Shown: piece after piece, positions 1-10,940 of the stretch
How the letters are laid out: each line of letters begins with the position of its first letter
Numbering within the stretch: position 1 is the stretch's first letter
NCBI GenBank assembly: GCA_002414905.1
Contig: DIAY01000140.1
Location: 1 to 50,232, forward strand
Origin: Holophagales bacterium UBA5066
Lineage (GTDB): Bacteria; Acidobacteriota; Thermoanaerobaculia; UBA5066
DNA: 50,232 nucleotides
Direction: 5' to 3'
Notes under the pieces: model-generated
Told to the model about the DNA's origin: nothing
Databases searched by the model: none
Seen by the model: only the letters and a program-made list of their open reading frames with translations
Translations under genes and position numbers: made by a program

Positions 1-24
1 TTCAACCCTCGTCGCCCGCTCCAT
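1..24 (-). CDS. possible 5' end of a divergent gene, cut by the window edge
   Basis: On the minus strand an ATG at 24-22 opens a frame of eight codons (MERATRVE) that runs off the window. A purine-rich GAGGGG lies about 6 nt upstream of it and could be a ribosome binding site. Nothing else can be said about the product. A start here would make this gene divergent from the acyl-CoA dehydrogenase, with the region up to 373 shared as a promoter region. Confidence 0.25.
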
Positions 25-211
25 TTCGTCCCCTCGACTCCTGGCTGGTCGTGATTCCACCGTCGCGGGATCGCGCGGTGTCCGAGTCGTCCGGGCCCTC
101 GGGACGTGCCGCAGCGCAGCAGATTCGCCTCGAGTCCAACGTACTCTTTCCGAGCGACTTAGCCAAGAGAGAGTTCGTCGGGCGGAAGCATCCGTAAGAC
201 CTGTTCTCGAT

Positions 212-240
212 TTGTGTCCCGGCACAGGGACGAGTAAAAT
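212..240 (+). promoter_or_regulatory. sigma-70-like promoter for the acyl-CoA dehydrogenase/synthase locus
   Basis: TTGTGT at 212-217 and TAAAAT at 235-240 are separated by exactly 17 nt. The spacer contains the small inverted repeat GTCCC-N6-GGGAC (216-231), which could be an operator between the two boxes. It is the best -35/-10 pair seen before this locus. Confidence 0.5.
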
Positions 241-294
241 TTCTCGGCGTCGAAGGCCCTTTCTTCCTCCGTTTTTCCAGCCCCAGAGCCTTCC

Positions 295-314
295 GAGGAT
301 CCGAGAGGATCCTC
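295..314. promoter_or_regulatory. perfect inverted repeat in the leader of the synthase locus
   Basis: GAGGATCC (295-302) and GGATCCTC (307-314) are perfect inverted arms around a 4-nt GAGA loop. The element lies about 55 nt downstream of the predicted -10 box and 60 nt before the first ATG. It could be a repressor operator or a short RNA hairpin. No U-run follows, so an intrinsic terminator is unlikely. Confidence 0.4.
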
Positions 315-373
315 TTCCTGTGTCCGGTAGAGTCCGCGGGAGAGCCCGGGCCGCCGAGCGAAAGTGAGAGCCC

Positions 374-2053
<1,680 letters not shown>

Positions 2054-2070
2054 GAGAGAAGGACGACTTC

Positions 2071-5000
2071 ATGGATGACACGTCCCACCGCGCCGTCGCC
2101 GTCGTTGGCGTCGGCGCGATCATGCCCGGCGCCCCCACCGCCAACGCCTTCTGGGAGAACGTGACGAAGGGGGTCTACGGCATCTCCGAGGTCGACCCGA
2201 AACGCTGGGATCCGGCCCTCTACTTCGACGCCGACCCGAAAGCCACGAACAAGACCTACACGAAGATCGGCGGCTGGGTCCGCGAGTTCCCGTGGGAGCC
2301 CGTGAAGTGGAAGCTCCCGATCCCTCCGCTCGTCGAAGCGGGAATGGACGAGGGGCAGAAGTGGGCGATCTCGATCACGCGCGAGACGCTCGCCGACTAC
2401 GGCTGGCCGGCGCGCCCGCTCGACCTCGACCGGACGGCGGTCATCCTCGGCAACGCGATGGGGGGCGAGAAGCACTACCAGACCTCCCACCACATCGCGT
2501 ACGCCGAGTTCGAGGCCGAGCTCGCGGAGACGGCGCTCCTGGCCGCGCTCCCGCCGGCCGAACGGGCGCGAGCGCTCGCCGAGTTCCGCGGGCGCATCGG
2601 CAAGCACTTTCCCCCGGTCACCGAGGACACGATGCCGGGCGAGCTGTCGAACTGCATCGCCGGGCGGATCGCGAACCTCTTCAACTTCCACGGCGCCAAC
2701 TACGTCACCGACGCCGCCTGCGCCTCTGCCCTCGCGGCGATGAGCGCGGCCGTCGATGGACTCGTCGCCGGCCACTTCGACGCCGTGTTGACGGGCGGCC
2801 TCGACCGGAACATGGGCCCGACGAGCTTCGTGAAGTTCTGCAAGATCGGCGCTCTCTCCGCCACCGGGTCGCGCCCCTACGCGGACGGGGCCGACGGGTT
2901 CGTCATGGGCGAGGGCGCGGCGTTCTTCCTCCTGAAGCGTCTTGCCGACGCCGAGCGCGACGGCGACCGGATCTACGCCGTCATCCGCGGCATCGGCGCC
3001 TCGAGTGACGGGCGCGGCAAGGGGATCACCGCCCCGAACCCCGTCGGCCAGCGCTTCGCGCTCCGGCATGGCTGGGAGACCGCGGGGCTCGACCCGGGGA
3101 CCTGCTCCCTCGTGGAAGGGCACGGGACCTCGACGAAGGTCGGGGACGTCGTCGAGGTCGAGAGCCTCATCGAGGCGTTCGGTGCGGCCGGCCTCCCGGT
3201 GAGGTCCATCCCGCTCGGCTCGGTCAAGTCGAACATCGGGCACCTGAAGGCGGGCGCGGGCGCGGCCGGCTTCCTCAAGCTGGCGCTTTCCCTGGCGGGA
3301 AAGGTCGTGCCGCCGAGCCTCAACTTCCAGAGGCCGAACCCGAACGTCGACTGGTCCCTCTCGCCGTTCTACGTCAACACCGAGCTGCGCGAGTGGGAGA
3401 AGCCGGCGTGCGGCGTGAGGCGCGGCGGGCTCTCGGCCTTCGGGTTCGGCGGGACGAACTTCCACGTCGTCGTCGAGGAGCACGTCCCCGGCGCGCTCAC
3501 GAAGGGTTCGCGTCCCGTGCAGGTCTCCGTTCCCGAGCGGCCGCGGGCCACCTCCTCCGAGCCGGCGAAGGCGCCGCTTCGCGGCGCGCTCCTGGTGGGT
3601 GCCGCGACGAGTCAGGAGCTCGCCGACAGGCTCGCCATCGTCCAGCGCGAGGCCCGCGAGGGGAAAGCCCCGGCGCCCGCCGCGCCGAGGGAGAACGAGC
3701 TGATGGCGCAGGAGCGCGTCGCCATCGACTTCGGGACGCCGGCCGAGCTCGCCGACAAGATCGAGAAGGCGCTCAAGGCGCTCGCGGGGGGCAAGGCGGC
3801 CGCCTGGCGCCCGCTCCGCGGACAGGGGATCTTCCGGGGCAGCGGCCCGGCCGCGAAGGTGGCATTCCTCTTCACGGGACAGGGCTCTCAGTACGTGAAC
3901 ATGGGGAAGGTCCTGCGCGAGTGTGAGCCGATCGTCGCGGAGACGTTCGCCCAGGCCGACCGGAAGATGGAGCCGATCCTCGGCCGCACGCTCAGCTCGT
4001 ATCTGTTCGCCGATAACAAGGATGCCGCCGCCGTCGCCGAGGCGGAGGAAGCGCTCAAGCAGACCGCGATCACACAACCGGCCGTCCTGGCGACCGACCT
4101 CGCCCTCTCCCGCCTCCTGGGAGCCTTTGGCGTCGTTCCCGACATGGTGATGGGGCACAGCCTCGGCGAGTACGGTGCGCTCGTCGCCTCGGGTGTGATG
4201 CCTTTCGAGGATGCGCTGGAGGCGGTCGCGGCCCGAGGCCGGGAGATGTCGCGTGTTTCCGTGGCGGACAACGGGAAGATGGCCGCCGTCTTCGCACCGC
4301 TCTCCGAGGTCGAGCGGACGCTGAAGGGGATCGACGGCTACGTCGTCGTCGCGAACTACAACAGCAACGGCCAGGCGGTTATCGGCGGGGCGACCGCTGC
4401 CGTCGAGGCCGCTCTGGCGGCATTCCGAGAGGCCGGTGTGACGGCCTCCGTCATCCCGGTGAGCCACGCCTTCCACACGAAGATCGTCGAGCCGGCGACC
4501 GGACCGTTCTCGCGCGTTCTCGAACGCCTCCGCATCGAGCCGCCAAAGATTCCGATCATCTCGAACGTCACGGGAGAGTTCTATCCGGTGAAGGGCGACA
4601 TCCGCAGGCAGGCCATCGACCTCCTCACGCAGCAGGTCGCCTCTCCTGTCCAGTTCGTCAAGGGGCTCGAGACCCTCTACCAGGCCGGTGCCCGCATTTT
4701 CGTCGAGGTCGGTCCGAAGCGGGCGCTCCAGGGCTTCGTGGAGGATGTCCTCGGTCAGCGGCCCGACGTCTTCTCCCTCGCCACGAACCATCCGCGCCTC
4801 GGCGACATCGTCGCCTTCAACCAGGCCGTCTGCGGCTTCTACGCCGCCGGCATCGGCGTCGCCACGGCGTTCGAACAACCGGCTGCCGCCGAGCACGCTC
4901 CGTCTTCGCGCCTCGCCCCGGCGACGGTCGCCTCTCCCGCGGTCCCCGTCCCCGCGCCTTCCATGGCCGCGGCCGTCGCGGCTCCTGCGACCCCGTTCGC

Positions 5001-8000
5001 TTCTCCGGCGCTCTCCGCGGGCCGCAGCGGTGATCCGATCCGCGACCTCGGCCTTCTCTTCGCCGAGTTTCTCGAGAAGGGAATGAAGATCCACCGCGGC
5101 GATGCGGTCCCGGCCTTTTCGTCGGCTCCCGCACCCGTCGAGGAACCGGTCGTCGTTACCGGCGCGTCCCTCGGCCTGCCCGGCAGGCCGAAGGTCTTCC
5201 AGGACGACAACGTCGCCGCGATCCTGCGCGGCGACCAGTTCATCGGCCGCCTTCCCGACCGGATCCTCGAGGCGATGGCGACCAAGCACATCAACCGGCT
5301 CGTCAAGAGCGAGCACGGCGAGAGCCGCTTCGAGGAGGTCACGTCGACCTCCGAGGTCATCAAGCTCGCCGGGCGCAGAGGGGAGCTCGACCTCGCCGGC
5401 GAGTTCGGAGTTTCTGAAGAGCGGATCCCGTCGCTGGACATCGTCACGCAGCTCGCCATCGGGGCGGGCCTCGACGCTCTGCGCGACGCGGGAATCCCGC
5501 TCGTGATGCGCTACAAGACGACGACGGTCGGCACGAAGCTGCCCGAGCGCTGGGCCCTTCCCGAGGCCCTTCAGGACGACACCGGGATCATCTTCGCCTC
5601 GGCCTTCCCCGGCCTGAACTCCTTCTCCGAGCGGCTGAAGGGCTACCACGTCGACTACGAGCGGCACCAGCGCCTCGCCGTGCTCGAGTCGCTCCGCTCC
5701 TCCCTCGTCGCCAGGGACGTCGCGCCGGAGGCCCTCGCCGATGTCGACGCAAAGATCGCGGACGTGAAGACGCTCCTCGAAAAGGAACCCTACGTCTTCG
5801 ACCGCCGCTTCCTCTTCCGCGTCCTCTCCATGGGGCACTCGCAGTTCGCCGAGCTGATCGGCGCGCGCGGCCCGAACACCCAGATCAACACGGCCTGCGG
5901 CTCCATGGGGTTCGCCGTGGGTCTGGCCGAAGACTGGATCCGGGCGGGCCGGTGCCGCCGCGTCATCATCCTGTCGTCTGACGACGCGACGTCGGACCAG
6001 ATGATGGAATGGATCGGCGCAGGGTTCATCGCCTCCGGGGCCGCCGCCCTCGACGAGAAGGTGGAGGACGCGGCGCTTCCGTTCGACCGGCGCCGTCACG
6101 GCATGGTCATCGGAATGGGTGGCGCCGCTTTCGTGGTCGAGAGCGCCGAGGCCGCCCGGGAACGCGGGGTGACCCCGATCTGCCGGCTCCTCTCCTCGGT
6201 CGCCGGCAACAGCGCCTTTCACGGTACGCGCCTCGACGTGAATCACATCGCGCAGGTGATGGAGACTCTCGTCTCCGGTGCGGAGCGGAAGTGGGGCGTC
6301 GACCGGCACGCCATCGCGCCGCGCACCGTCTTCGTCTCCCACGAGACCTACACCCCGGCACGCGGCGGAAGCGCCTCGGCCGAGGTCTTCGCCCTGAGAG
6401 GCGTCTTCGGCACCTCGGCCGACAAGATCGTCATGGCGAACACGAAGGGCTTCACGGGGCACGCGATGGCGACGGGCATCGAAGACGTCGTCGGAGTGAA
6501 GATGCTCGAGACCGGCCTCGTCCCGCCGATCCCGAACTTCAAGGAGGTCGATCCCGAGCTGGGTGTCCTGAACCTCTCGAAAGGCGGACGCTACGACTGC
6601 GACTACGCCCTGCGTCTCGGCGCGGGGTTCGGCTCGCAGATCACGATGACCCTCATGGAGCGCGTCGCGCCTCCCGACGGCCGCCGTCACGCTCCCGACG
6701 AGCTCGGCTTCGCCTATCGCGTCCACGACGCGGCCCGCTTCCGCTCCTGGCTCGCGGCCGTCAGCGGCTACGACGCCCCCGAGACAGAGGTCGAGAAGCG
6801 GACGTACCGCGTCAGGAACACGGGCGCACCGCCGCACCCGTCGCGGAGACTTGATTCTCCGGCGGCCCCGGATCGCGCGTTTTCCGCGGCAGCCCCGGCG
6901 TCCGGGACGACCTCGCCGGTCGCGATGGCACCCGCGACGCCCGTGGCACCGAACGCCCTGACGGCCGTCACGGTTCCTGCGGCCGCTCCGGACGCCGGGC
7001 CCGTGAAGGACCCGGTCGAAGCGCGCGTCCTTTCGATCGTTGCCGAAAAGACCGGCTACGCGACGGAGATGCTCGCCCTCGACCTCGACCTGGAGGCCGA
7101 CCTCGGTATCGACACGGTCAAGCAGGCCGAGCTCTTCTCGGCGGTGCGCGAGGAGTGGGGCATCCCGCGCGACGACAGTCGTAAGCTGCGCGACTACCCG
7201 ACCCTGGCCCACGTCATCCAGTTCGTCCACGACGGTCGCCCCGACCTGAAGCGGGCCGCAGCCGCCGTTCCCGTGCCGGTCGTCGCGACGGCGTCCGTCG
7301 CCGGCCCTGCTCCGGCCCGGCCCCTGGCGGTCGCTCCCGTGGTCGACCCCGTCCTCGTGCGTGTCCTTGCGATCGTCACGGAGAAGACGGGCTATCCGGC
7401 CGAGATGCTCGACCCCGAGCTCGACCTCGAGGCTGACCTCGGCGTCGATACCGTGAAGCAGGCCGAGCTCTTCAGCGCCGTGCGAGAGGAGTGGGGTATT
7501 CCCCGCGACGACAGCCGAAAGCTGCGCGAGTACCCGACGCTGGCGCACGTCGTCCGCTTCGTCCGCGACAGCCGCCCCGATCTTCCGAAGCCGGAAGCAT
7601 TCGCTGCGCCGGCCGCTTCGGCTCTGTCGTCTGCCGCTCCCTCCTCGGCAGGCGTGCCCGCTCCCGTTCCGCAAGGCGCGTCCTCGGCGCCGGCCTCAGA
7701 TCCTGTCCTGGCGCGCGTCCTTTCGATCGTCACGGAGAAGACGGGCTACCCGGCCGAGATGCTCGACCCCGAGCTCGACCTCGAGGCCGACCTCGGCGTC
7801 GACACGGTCAAGCAGGCCGAGCTCTTCAGCGCCGTGCGAGAGGAGTGGGGTATTCCCCGCGACGACAGCCGCAAGCTGCGCGAATACCCGACGCTGGCGC
7901 ACGTCGTCCGCTTCGTCTACGACAACCGCCCCGACCTCGCAGTGCCTGTGAGGTCCGAGGCCGTGGCGCATCTCGCTGCGGGTTCTCCCGCCGCCGGCAT

Positions 8001-10926
8001 CGGCGCGGCGCCGGCATCGCCGTCTCCTGCTCCGGTCCAGGCGGCCGTTGCCGCCTCCGTTCCGGTTTCGTCCGCCGGCGATCAGGTCCTGGCGCGCGTC
8101 CTCGCGATCGTGACGGAGAAGACGGGCTATCCGGCCGAGATGCTCGACCCCGAGCTCGACCTGGAGGCCGACCTCGGCGTCGATACCGTGAAGCAGGCCG
8201 AGCTCTTCAGCGCCGTGCGTGAGGAGTGGGGCATTCCCCGCGACGACAGCCGCAAGCTGCGCGAGTACCCGACCCTGGCGCACGTCGTCCGCTTCGTCTA
8301 CGACAACCGGCCCGACCTGGCCGCGGGCGGCGTCGCCGCTCCGGCGGCGGGCGCGAATTCGGTTCCCGCCGTTCAGGGCGCAGCCGACACTTCCTCCGCC
8401 CTTCCCGTCGCCGGCAGGTTCGAGGAGGCCGAGAAGGTCGCGAGGCGCGTCGCTGTCCCGGTCCTGAGGCCAGCGCTGCCGAGCTGCAAGAGAACCGGAG
8501 TCTCGCTGGGAAGCGGGCGGCGTGTGGCCGTCATGTACGACCGCGGCGGCGCCGCCGAGGCGCTCGTCGAGAGGCTTCGCAACCGCGGCGCCGACGTCCT
8601 GACGCTCGAGAACGGCGCCTCCGCCGAATCGCTCGCGGAGAGACTCTCCGAATGGGCGGCCGGGGGCGCCGTTCACGGACTCTTCTGGCTCCCTGCGCTC
8701 GACGCCGAGGGCGACCTCGCCGGTCTGGATCTTCCGGCGTTTCGGGAGGCGCTCCGCGTTCGCGTGAAGAACCTCTATACGACGGCCCGGGCCCTCTACG
8801 ACATGCTCGGCGCAGCCGGGACCTTCCTCGTCTCGGCAACGCGCCTCGGTGGGCGTCACGGCTACGACGCCGCGGGCGCCGTCGCCCCGCTCGGCGGCGC
8901 GGTGACCGGCTTCACGAAGGCGTTCAAGCGCGAGAAGCCCGAGGCCACCGTGAAGGCGGTGGACTTCGGGCTCGACGCGGCGCCGTCCGTCGTTGCCGAC
9001 CTCCTCATCGAGGAAGCGCTCCGCGATCCGGGCTGCATCGAGGTCGGCTACGCCGAAGGCCTCCGGACCTCGGTCGGCATGCGCGAGCTGCCGATCGCCG
9101 ACGGTACGGCCGGGATGACGCTGGACAGGGAGAGCGTCTTCGTCGTCACCGGCGCGGCCGGGAGCATCGTCTCGGCCATCACGACCGATCTGGCCGCCGC
9201 CTCCGGCGGCACCTTCCACCTCCTCGATCTTCTTCCCGAGCCGGACCGCCACGACCCCGACCTCGGCCGCCTCACGACGGACAGGGACGGCCTGAAGCAC
9301 GACGTCTTCGAGCGCCTGAAGGCGAAGGGGGAGCGGGCGACGCCTGCCCTCGTCGAAAAGGAGCTGGCGCGCATCGAACGGCTGGCTGCGGCCCTCGTCG
9401 CGATCCGGGCCGTCGAGGCGGCCGGCGGGATCGTCCACTGGTACGCCGGCGACCTGCGCGACGTCGCCCGCGTGGGCGAGATCGTCGGTCAGATCCTTGC
9501 GAGGAGCCCGCGCGTCGACGTCCTCCTCCACGGAGCGGGCCTCGAGATCAGCCGCTTCCTCAAAGACAAGGAGCCAGGCGAGTTCGACCTCGTCTTCGAC
9601 GTCAAGGCCGACGGCTTCTTCAACCTCCTCTCATCGCTGGGTGACGCGCCCATCGGCGCGACCGTGGCGTTCAGCTCCGTCGCCGGCCGCTTCGGCAACG
9701 GCGGACAGACCGACTACAGCTCGGCCAACGACCTCCTGTGCAAGCTCTCTTCGAGCTTCCGGACGACGCGCCCCGGCACCCGCGGAATTGCGCTCGACTG
9801 GACCGCGTGGGGCGACATCGGCATGGCGACCCGCGGCTCGATCCCGAAGATGATGGAGCTGGCCGGCATCGACATGCTTCCGGCGGCGGCGGGGATCCCG
9901 ATCATCCGCCGTGAGCTCGTCTCCTCCTCGTTCGCGGGCGAGATCGTCGAAGGCTTCCGGCTCGGAATCCTCGCGAAGGAGTGGGACGAGACGGGCGGCC
10001 TCGACCCGTCCGCAGCGCCCATCGTCGCCGCCGGTCCGATGGCCGCTCGCCTCTCCGCCTTCTTCCTCCACGGAGGTCTCGTCGTCGAGACCGAGCTCGA
10101 TCCGAGAGTCCAGCCCTTCCTCTTCGACCACCGGATCGACGGTACGGCCGTCCTTCCGGGCGTCATGGGAATCGAGGCGTTCGCGGAGGCGGCCGCCGCG
10201 CTCGTTCCCGGATTCCGCGTCTCGGCCGTCGAAGACGTCGACTTCCTCGCCCCCTTCAAGCTCTACCGTGACGAGCCGCGAACCGTCCGCGTCGAGGCGA
10301 TCCTGCGTCCCTCGGGAAGCGGCGTCGAGGCCGAATGCCGACTGCTCGGGCGCCGAACCCTCCCCGGGCAGACCGAGCCGCAGGAGACGGTCCACTTCCG
10401 GGCCCGCGTCCGGCTCGACCGCGGTGACGCACGCCCCGAGACGGTTGCGGCGGCGCTCGAGAATCCCGGCAAGCTCCTGACGGCGTCCGACATCTACTCG
10501 GTCTACTTCCACGGCCCGGCCTACCGGGTCCTCGAAAGCGCGTGGAAGAACGGCTCGGGAGTCGTCGGCCTCTTCGCGGACCCGCTCCCGCCCAACCACG
10601 TCCCGGAAGGGCTGGGGACGCTCGTCGCCCCGCGGCTCGTCGAGCTCGCCTTCCAGACGGCGGGCGTCTTCGAGCTCGGGACGCGGGGCCTCATGGGCCT
10701 GCCGCTGCGCGTCGAGCGTGTCCGTCCCGTCCGGGGGCCTCAGACGGCCGGCGGGCGTCTTCATGCGGTCGTGACACCGTCGCTCTCGGGTGACGGCAGC
10801 TACGACGTGCGGGTCGTCGACGCCGACGGCAACGTCTACCTCGCTGTCGACGGCTACCGGACCGTCGAGCTGTCCGGGGCCGTGTCGGCCTCGCAGCTCG
10901 AGCCGTTCCGCGCCGCGATGGCCTGA
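2071..10926 (+). CDS. PfaA-like iterative polyketide/fatty acid synthase, KS-AT-KS-ACPx4-KR-DH
   Basis: Multidomain synthase of 2951 aa. KS1 (about 5-470) has DAACAS with Cys217, plus His351 and His391. The acyltransferase (about 595-900) has GHSLGE Ser697 and a SHAFH motif with His802. A divergent second KS (about 1025-1535) has TACGSM Cys1276, His1424 in HETYTPARGG and His1464. Four ACP repeats (about 1650-2110) have the motif LG(I/V)DTVKQ with Thr at 1682, 1794, 1912 and 2039 in place of the usual Ser. The ketoreductase (about 2150-2590) has the long insert typical of PUFA-synthase KRs, with Ser2535/2536, Tyr2549 and Asn2553. A C-terminal hot-dog dehydratase has His2687 in H-x3-G-x4-P and Glu2858 in ELAFQ, where Asp is usual. 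There is no enoyl reductase or thioesterase. The ATG at 2071 follows GAGAGAAGG. The superfamily is secure; the product is unknown. Confidence 0.9.
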   Translation: MDDTSHRAVAVVGVGAIMPGAPTANAFWENVTKGVYGISEVDPKRWDPALYFDADPKATNKTYTKIGGWVREFPWEPVKWKLPIPPLVEAGMDEGQKWAISITRETLADYGWPARPLDLDRTAVILGNAMGGEKHYQTSHHIAYAEFEAELAETALLAALPPAERARALAEFRGRIGKHFPPVTEDTMPGELSNCIAGRIANLFNFHGANYVTDAACASALAAMSAAVDGLVAGHFDAVLTGGLDRNMGPTSFVKFCKIGALSATGSRPYADGADGFVMGEGAAFFLLKRLADAERDGDRIYAVIRGIGASSDGRGKGITAPNPVGQRFALRHGWETAGLDPGTCSLVEGHGTSTKVGDVVEVESLIEAFGAAGLPVRSIPLGSVKSNIGHLKAGAGAAGFLKLALSLAGKVVPPSLNFQRPNPNVDWSLSPFYVNTELREWEKPACGVRRGGLSAFGFGGTNFHVVVEEHVPGALTKGSRPVQVSVPERPRATSSEPAKAPLRGALLVGAATSQELADRLAIVQREAREGKAPAPAAPRENELMAQERVAIDFGTPAELADKIEKALKALAGGKAAAWRPLRGQGIFRGSGPAAKVAFLFTGQGSQYVNMGKVLRECEPIVAETFAQADRKMEPILGRTLSSYLFADNKDAAAVAEAEEALKQTAITQPAVLATDLALSRLLGAFGVVPDMVMGHSLGEYGALVASGVMPFEDALEAVAARGREMSRVSVADNGKMAAVFAPLSEVERTLKGIDGYVVVANYNSNGQAVIGGATAAVEAALAAFREAGVTASVIPVSHAFHTKIVEPATGPFSRVLERLRIEPPKIPIISNVTGEFYPVKGDIRRQAIDLLTQQVASPVQFVKGLETLYQAGARIFVEVGPKRALQGFVEDVLGQRPDVFSLATNHPRLGDIVAFNQAVCGFYAAGIGVATAFEQPAAAEHAPSSRLAPATVASPAVPVPAPSMAAAVAAPATPFASPALSAGRSGDPIRDLGLLFAEFLEKGMKIHRGDAVPAFSSAPAPVEEPVVVTGASLGLPGRPKVFQDDNVAAILRGDQFIGRLPDRILEAMATKHINRLVKSEHGESRFEEVTSTSEVIKLAGRRGELDLAGEFGVSEERIPSLDIVTQLAIGAGLDALRDAGIPLVMRYKTTTVGTKLPERWALPEALQDDTGIIFASAFPGLNSFSERLKGYHVDYERHQRLAVLESLRSSLVARDVAPEALADVDAKIADVKTLLEKEPYVFDRRFLFRVLSMGHSQFAELIGARGPNTQINTACGSMGFAVGLAEDWIRAGRCRRVIILSSDDATSDQMMEWIGAGFIASGAAALDEKVEDAALPFDRRRHGMVIGMGGAAFVVESAEAARERGVTPICRLLSSVAGNSAFHGTRLDVNHIAQVMETLVSGAERKWGVDRHAIAPRTVFVSHETYTPARGGSASAEVFALRGVFGTSADKIVMANTKGFTGHAMATGIEDVVGVKMLETGLVPPIPNFKEVDPELGVLNLSKGGRYDCDYALRLGAGFGSQITMTLMERVAPPDGRRHAPDELGFAYRVHDAARFRSWLAAVSGYDAPETEVEKRTYRVRNTGAPPHPSRRLDSPAAPDRAFSAAAPASGTTSPVAMAPATPVAPNALTAVTVPAAAPDAGPVKDPVEARVLSIVAEKTGYATEMLALDLDLEADLGIDTVKQAELFSAVREEWGIPRDDSRKLRDYPTLAHVIQFVHDGRPDLKRAAAAVPVPVVATASVAGPAPARPLAVAPVVDPVLVRVLAIVTEKTGYPAEMLDPELDLEADLGVDTVKQAELFSAVREEWGIPRDDSRKLREYPTLAHVVRFVRDSRPDLPKPEAFAAPAASALSSAAPSSAGVPAPVPQGASSAPASDPVLARVLSIVTEKTGYPAEMLDPELDLEADLGVDTVKQAELFSAVREEWGIPRDDSRKLREYPTLAHVVRFVYDNRPDLAVPVRSEAVAHLAAGSPAAGIGAAPASPSPAPVQAAVAASVPVSSAGDQVLARVLAIVTEKTGYPAEMLDPELDLEADLGVDTVKQAELFSAVREEWGIPRDDSRKLREYPTLAHVVRFVYDNRPDLAAGGVAAPAAGANSVPAVQGAADTSSALPVAGRFEEAEKVARRVAVPVLRPALPSCKRTGVSLGSGRRVAVMYDRGGAAEALVERLRNRGADVLTLENGASAESLAERLSEWAAGGAVHGLFWLPALDAEGDLAGLDLPAFREALRVRVKNLYTTARALYDMLGAAGTFLVSATRLGGRHGYDAAGAVAPLGGAVTGFTKAFKREKPEATVKAVDFGLDAAPSVVADLLIEEALRDPGCIEVGYAEGLRTSVGMRELPIADGTAGMTLDRESVFVVTGAAGSIVSAITTDLAAASGGTFHLLDLLPEPDRHDPDLGRLTTDRDGLKHDVFERLKAKGERATPALVEKELARIERLAAALVAIRAVEAAGGIVHWYAGDLRDVARVGEIVGQILARSPRVDVLLHGAGLEISRFLKDKEPGEFDLVFDVKADGFFNLLSSLGDAPIGATVAFSSVAGRFGNGGQTDYSSANDLLCKLSSSFRTTRPGTRGIALDWTAWGDIGMATRGSIPKMMELAGIDMLPAAAGIPIIRRELVSSSFAGEIVEGFRLGILAKEWDETGGLDPSAAPIVAAGPMAARLSAFFLHGGLVVETELDPRVQPFLFDHRIDGTAVLPGVMGIEAFAEAAAALVPGFRVSAVEDVDFLAPFKLYRDEPRTVRVEAILRPSGSGVEAECRLLGRRTLPGQTEPQETVHFRARVRLDRGDARPETVAAALENPGKLLTASDIYSVYFHGPAYRVLESAWKNGSGVVGLFADPLPPNHVPEGLGTLVAPRLVELAFQTAGVFELGTRGLMGLPLRVERVRPVRGPQTAGGRLHAVVTPSLSGDGSYDVRVVDADGNVYLAVDGYRTVELSGAVSASQLEPFRAAMA
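7015..8320 (+). repeat. four tandem ACP-coding repeats with Thr at the carrier site
   Basis: Four direct repeats of about 230 bp each encode ACP domains inside the synthase. They are joined by Ala/Pro-rich linkers of unequal length; the carrier-site residues are 112, 118 and 127 aa apart. Repeats 2-4 are almost identical in protein and very close in DNA, while repeat 1 is more divergent (LGIDTVKQ against LGVDTVKQ). This suggests recent duplication or gene conversion. The carrier-site Thr is encoded as ACG, ACC, ACG and ACC, so it has survived synonymous change. Confidence 0.9.
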
Positions 10927-10940
10927 CCTCTTCCCCGTCC

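Larger units (their letters stand above)
25..373. other. non-coding upstream region of the synthase locus
   Basis: This roughly 350-base stretch holds no convincing gene. It is less GC-rich than its surroundings and contains a good promoter (212-240) and a perfect inverted repeat (295-314), both listed separately. The leader from the predicted transcription start to the ATG at 374 would be about 125 nt, long enough to carry regulation. Confidence 0.5.

Noticed and set aside
7015..8320. Tandem repeats considered as a CRISPR array or satellite
   Set aside because: The repeats are in frame, about 230 bp long and encode ACP domains, with linkers rather than spacers of constant size.
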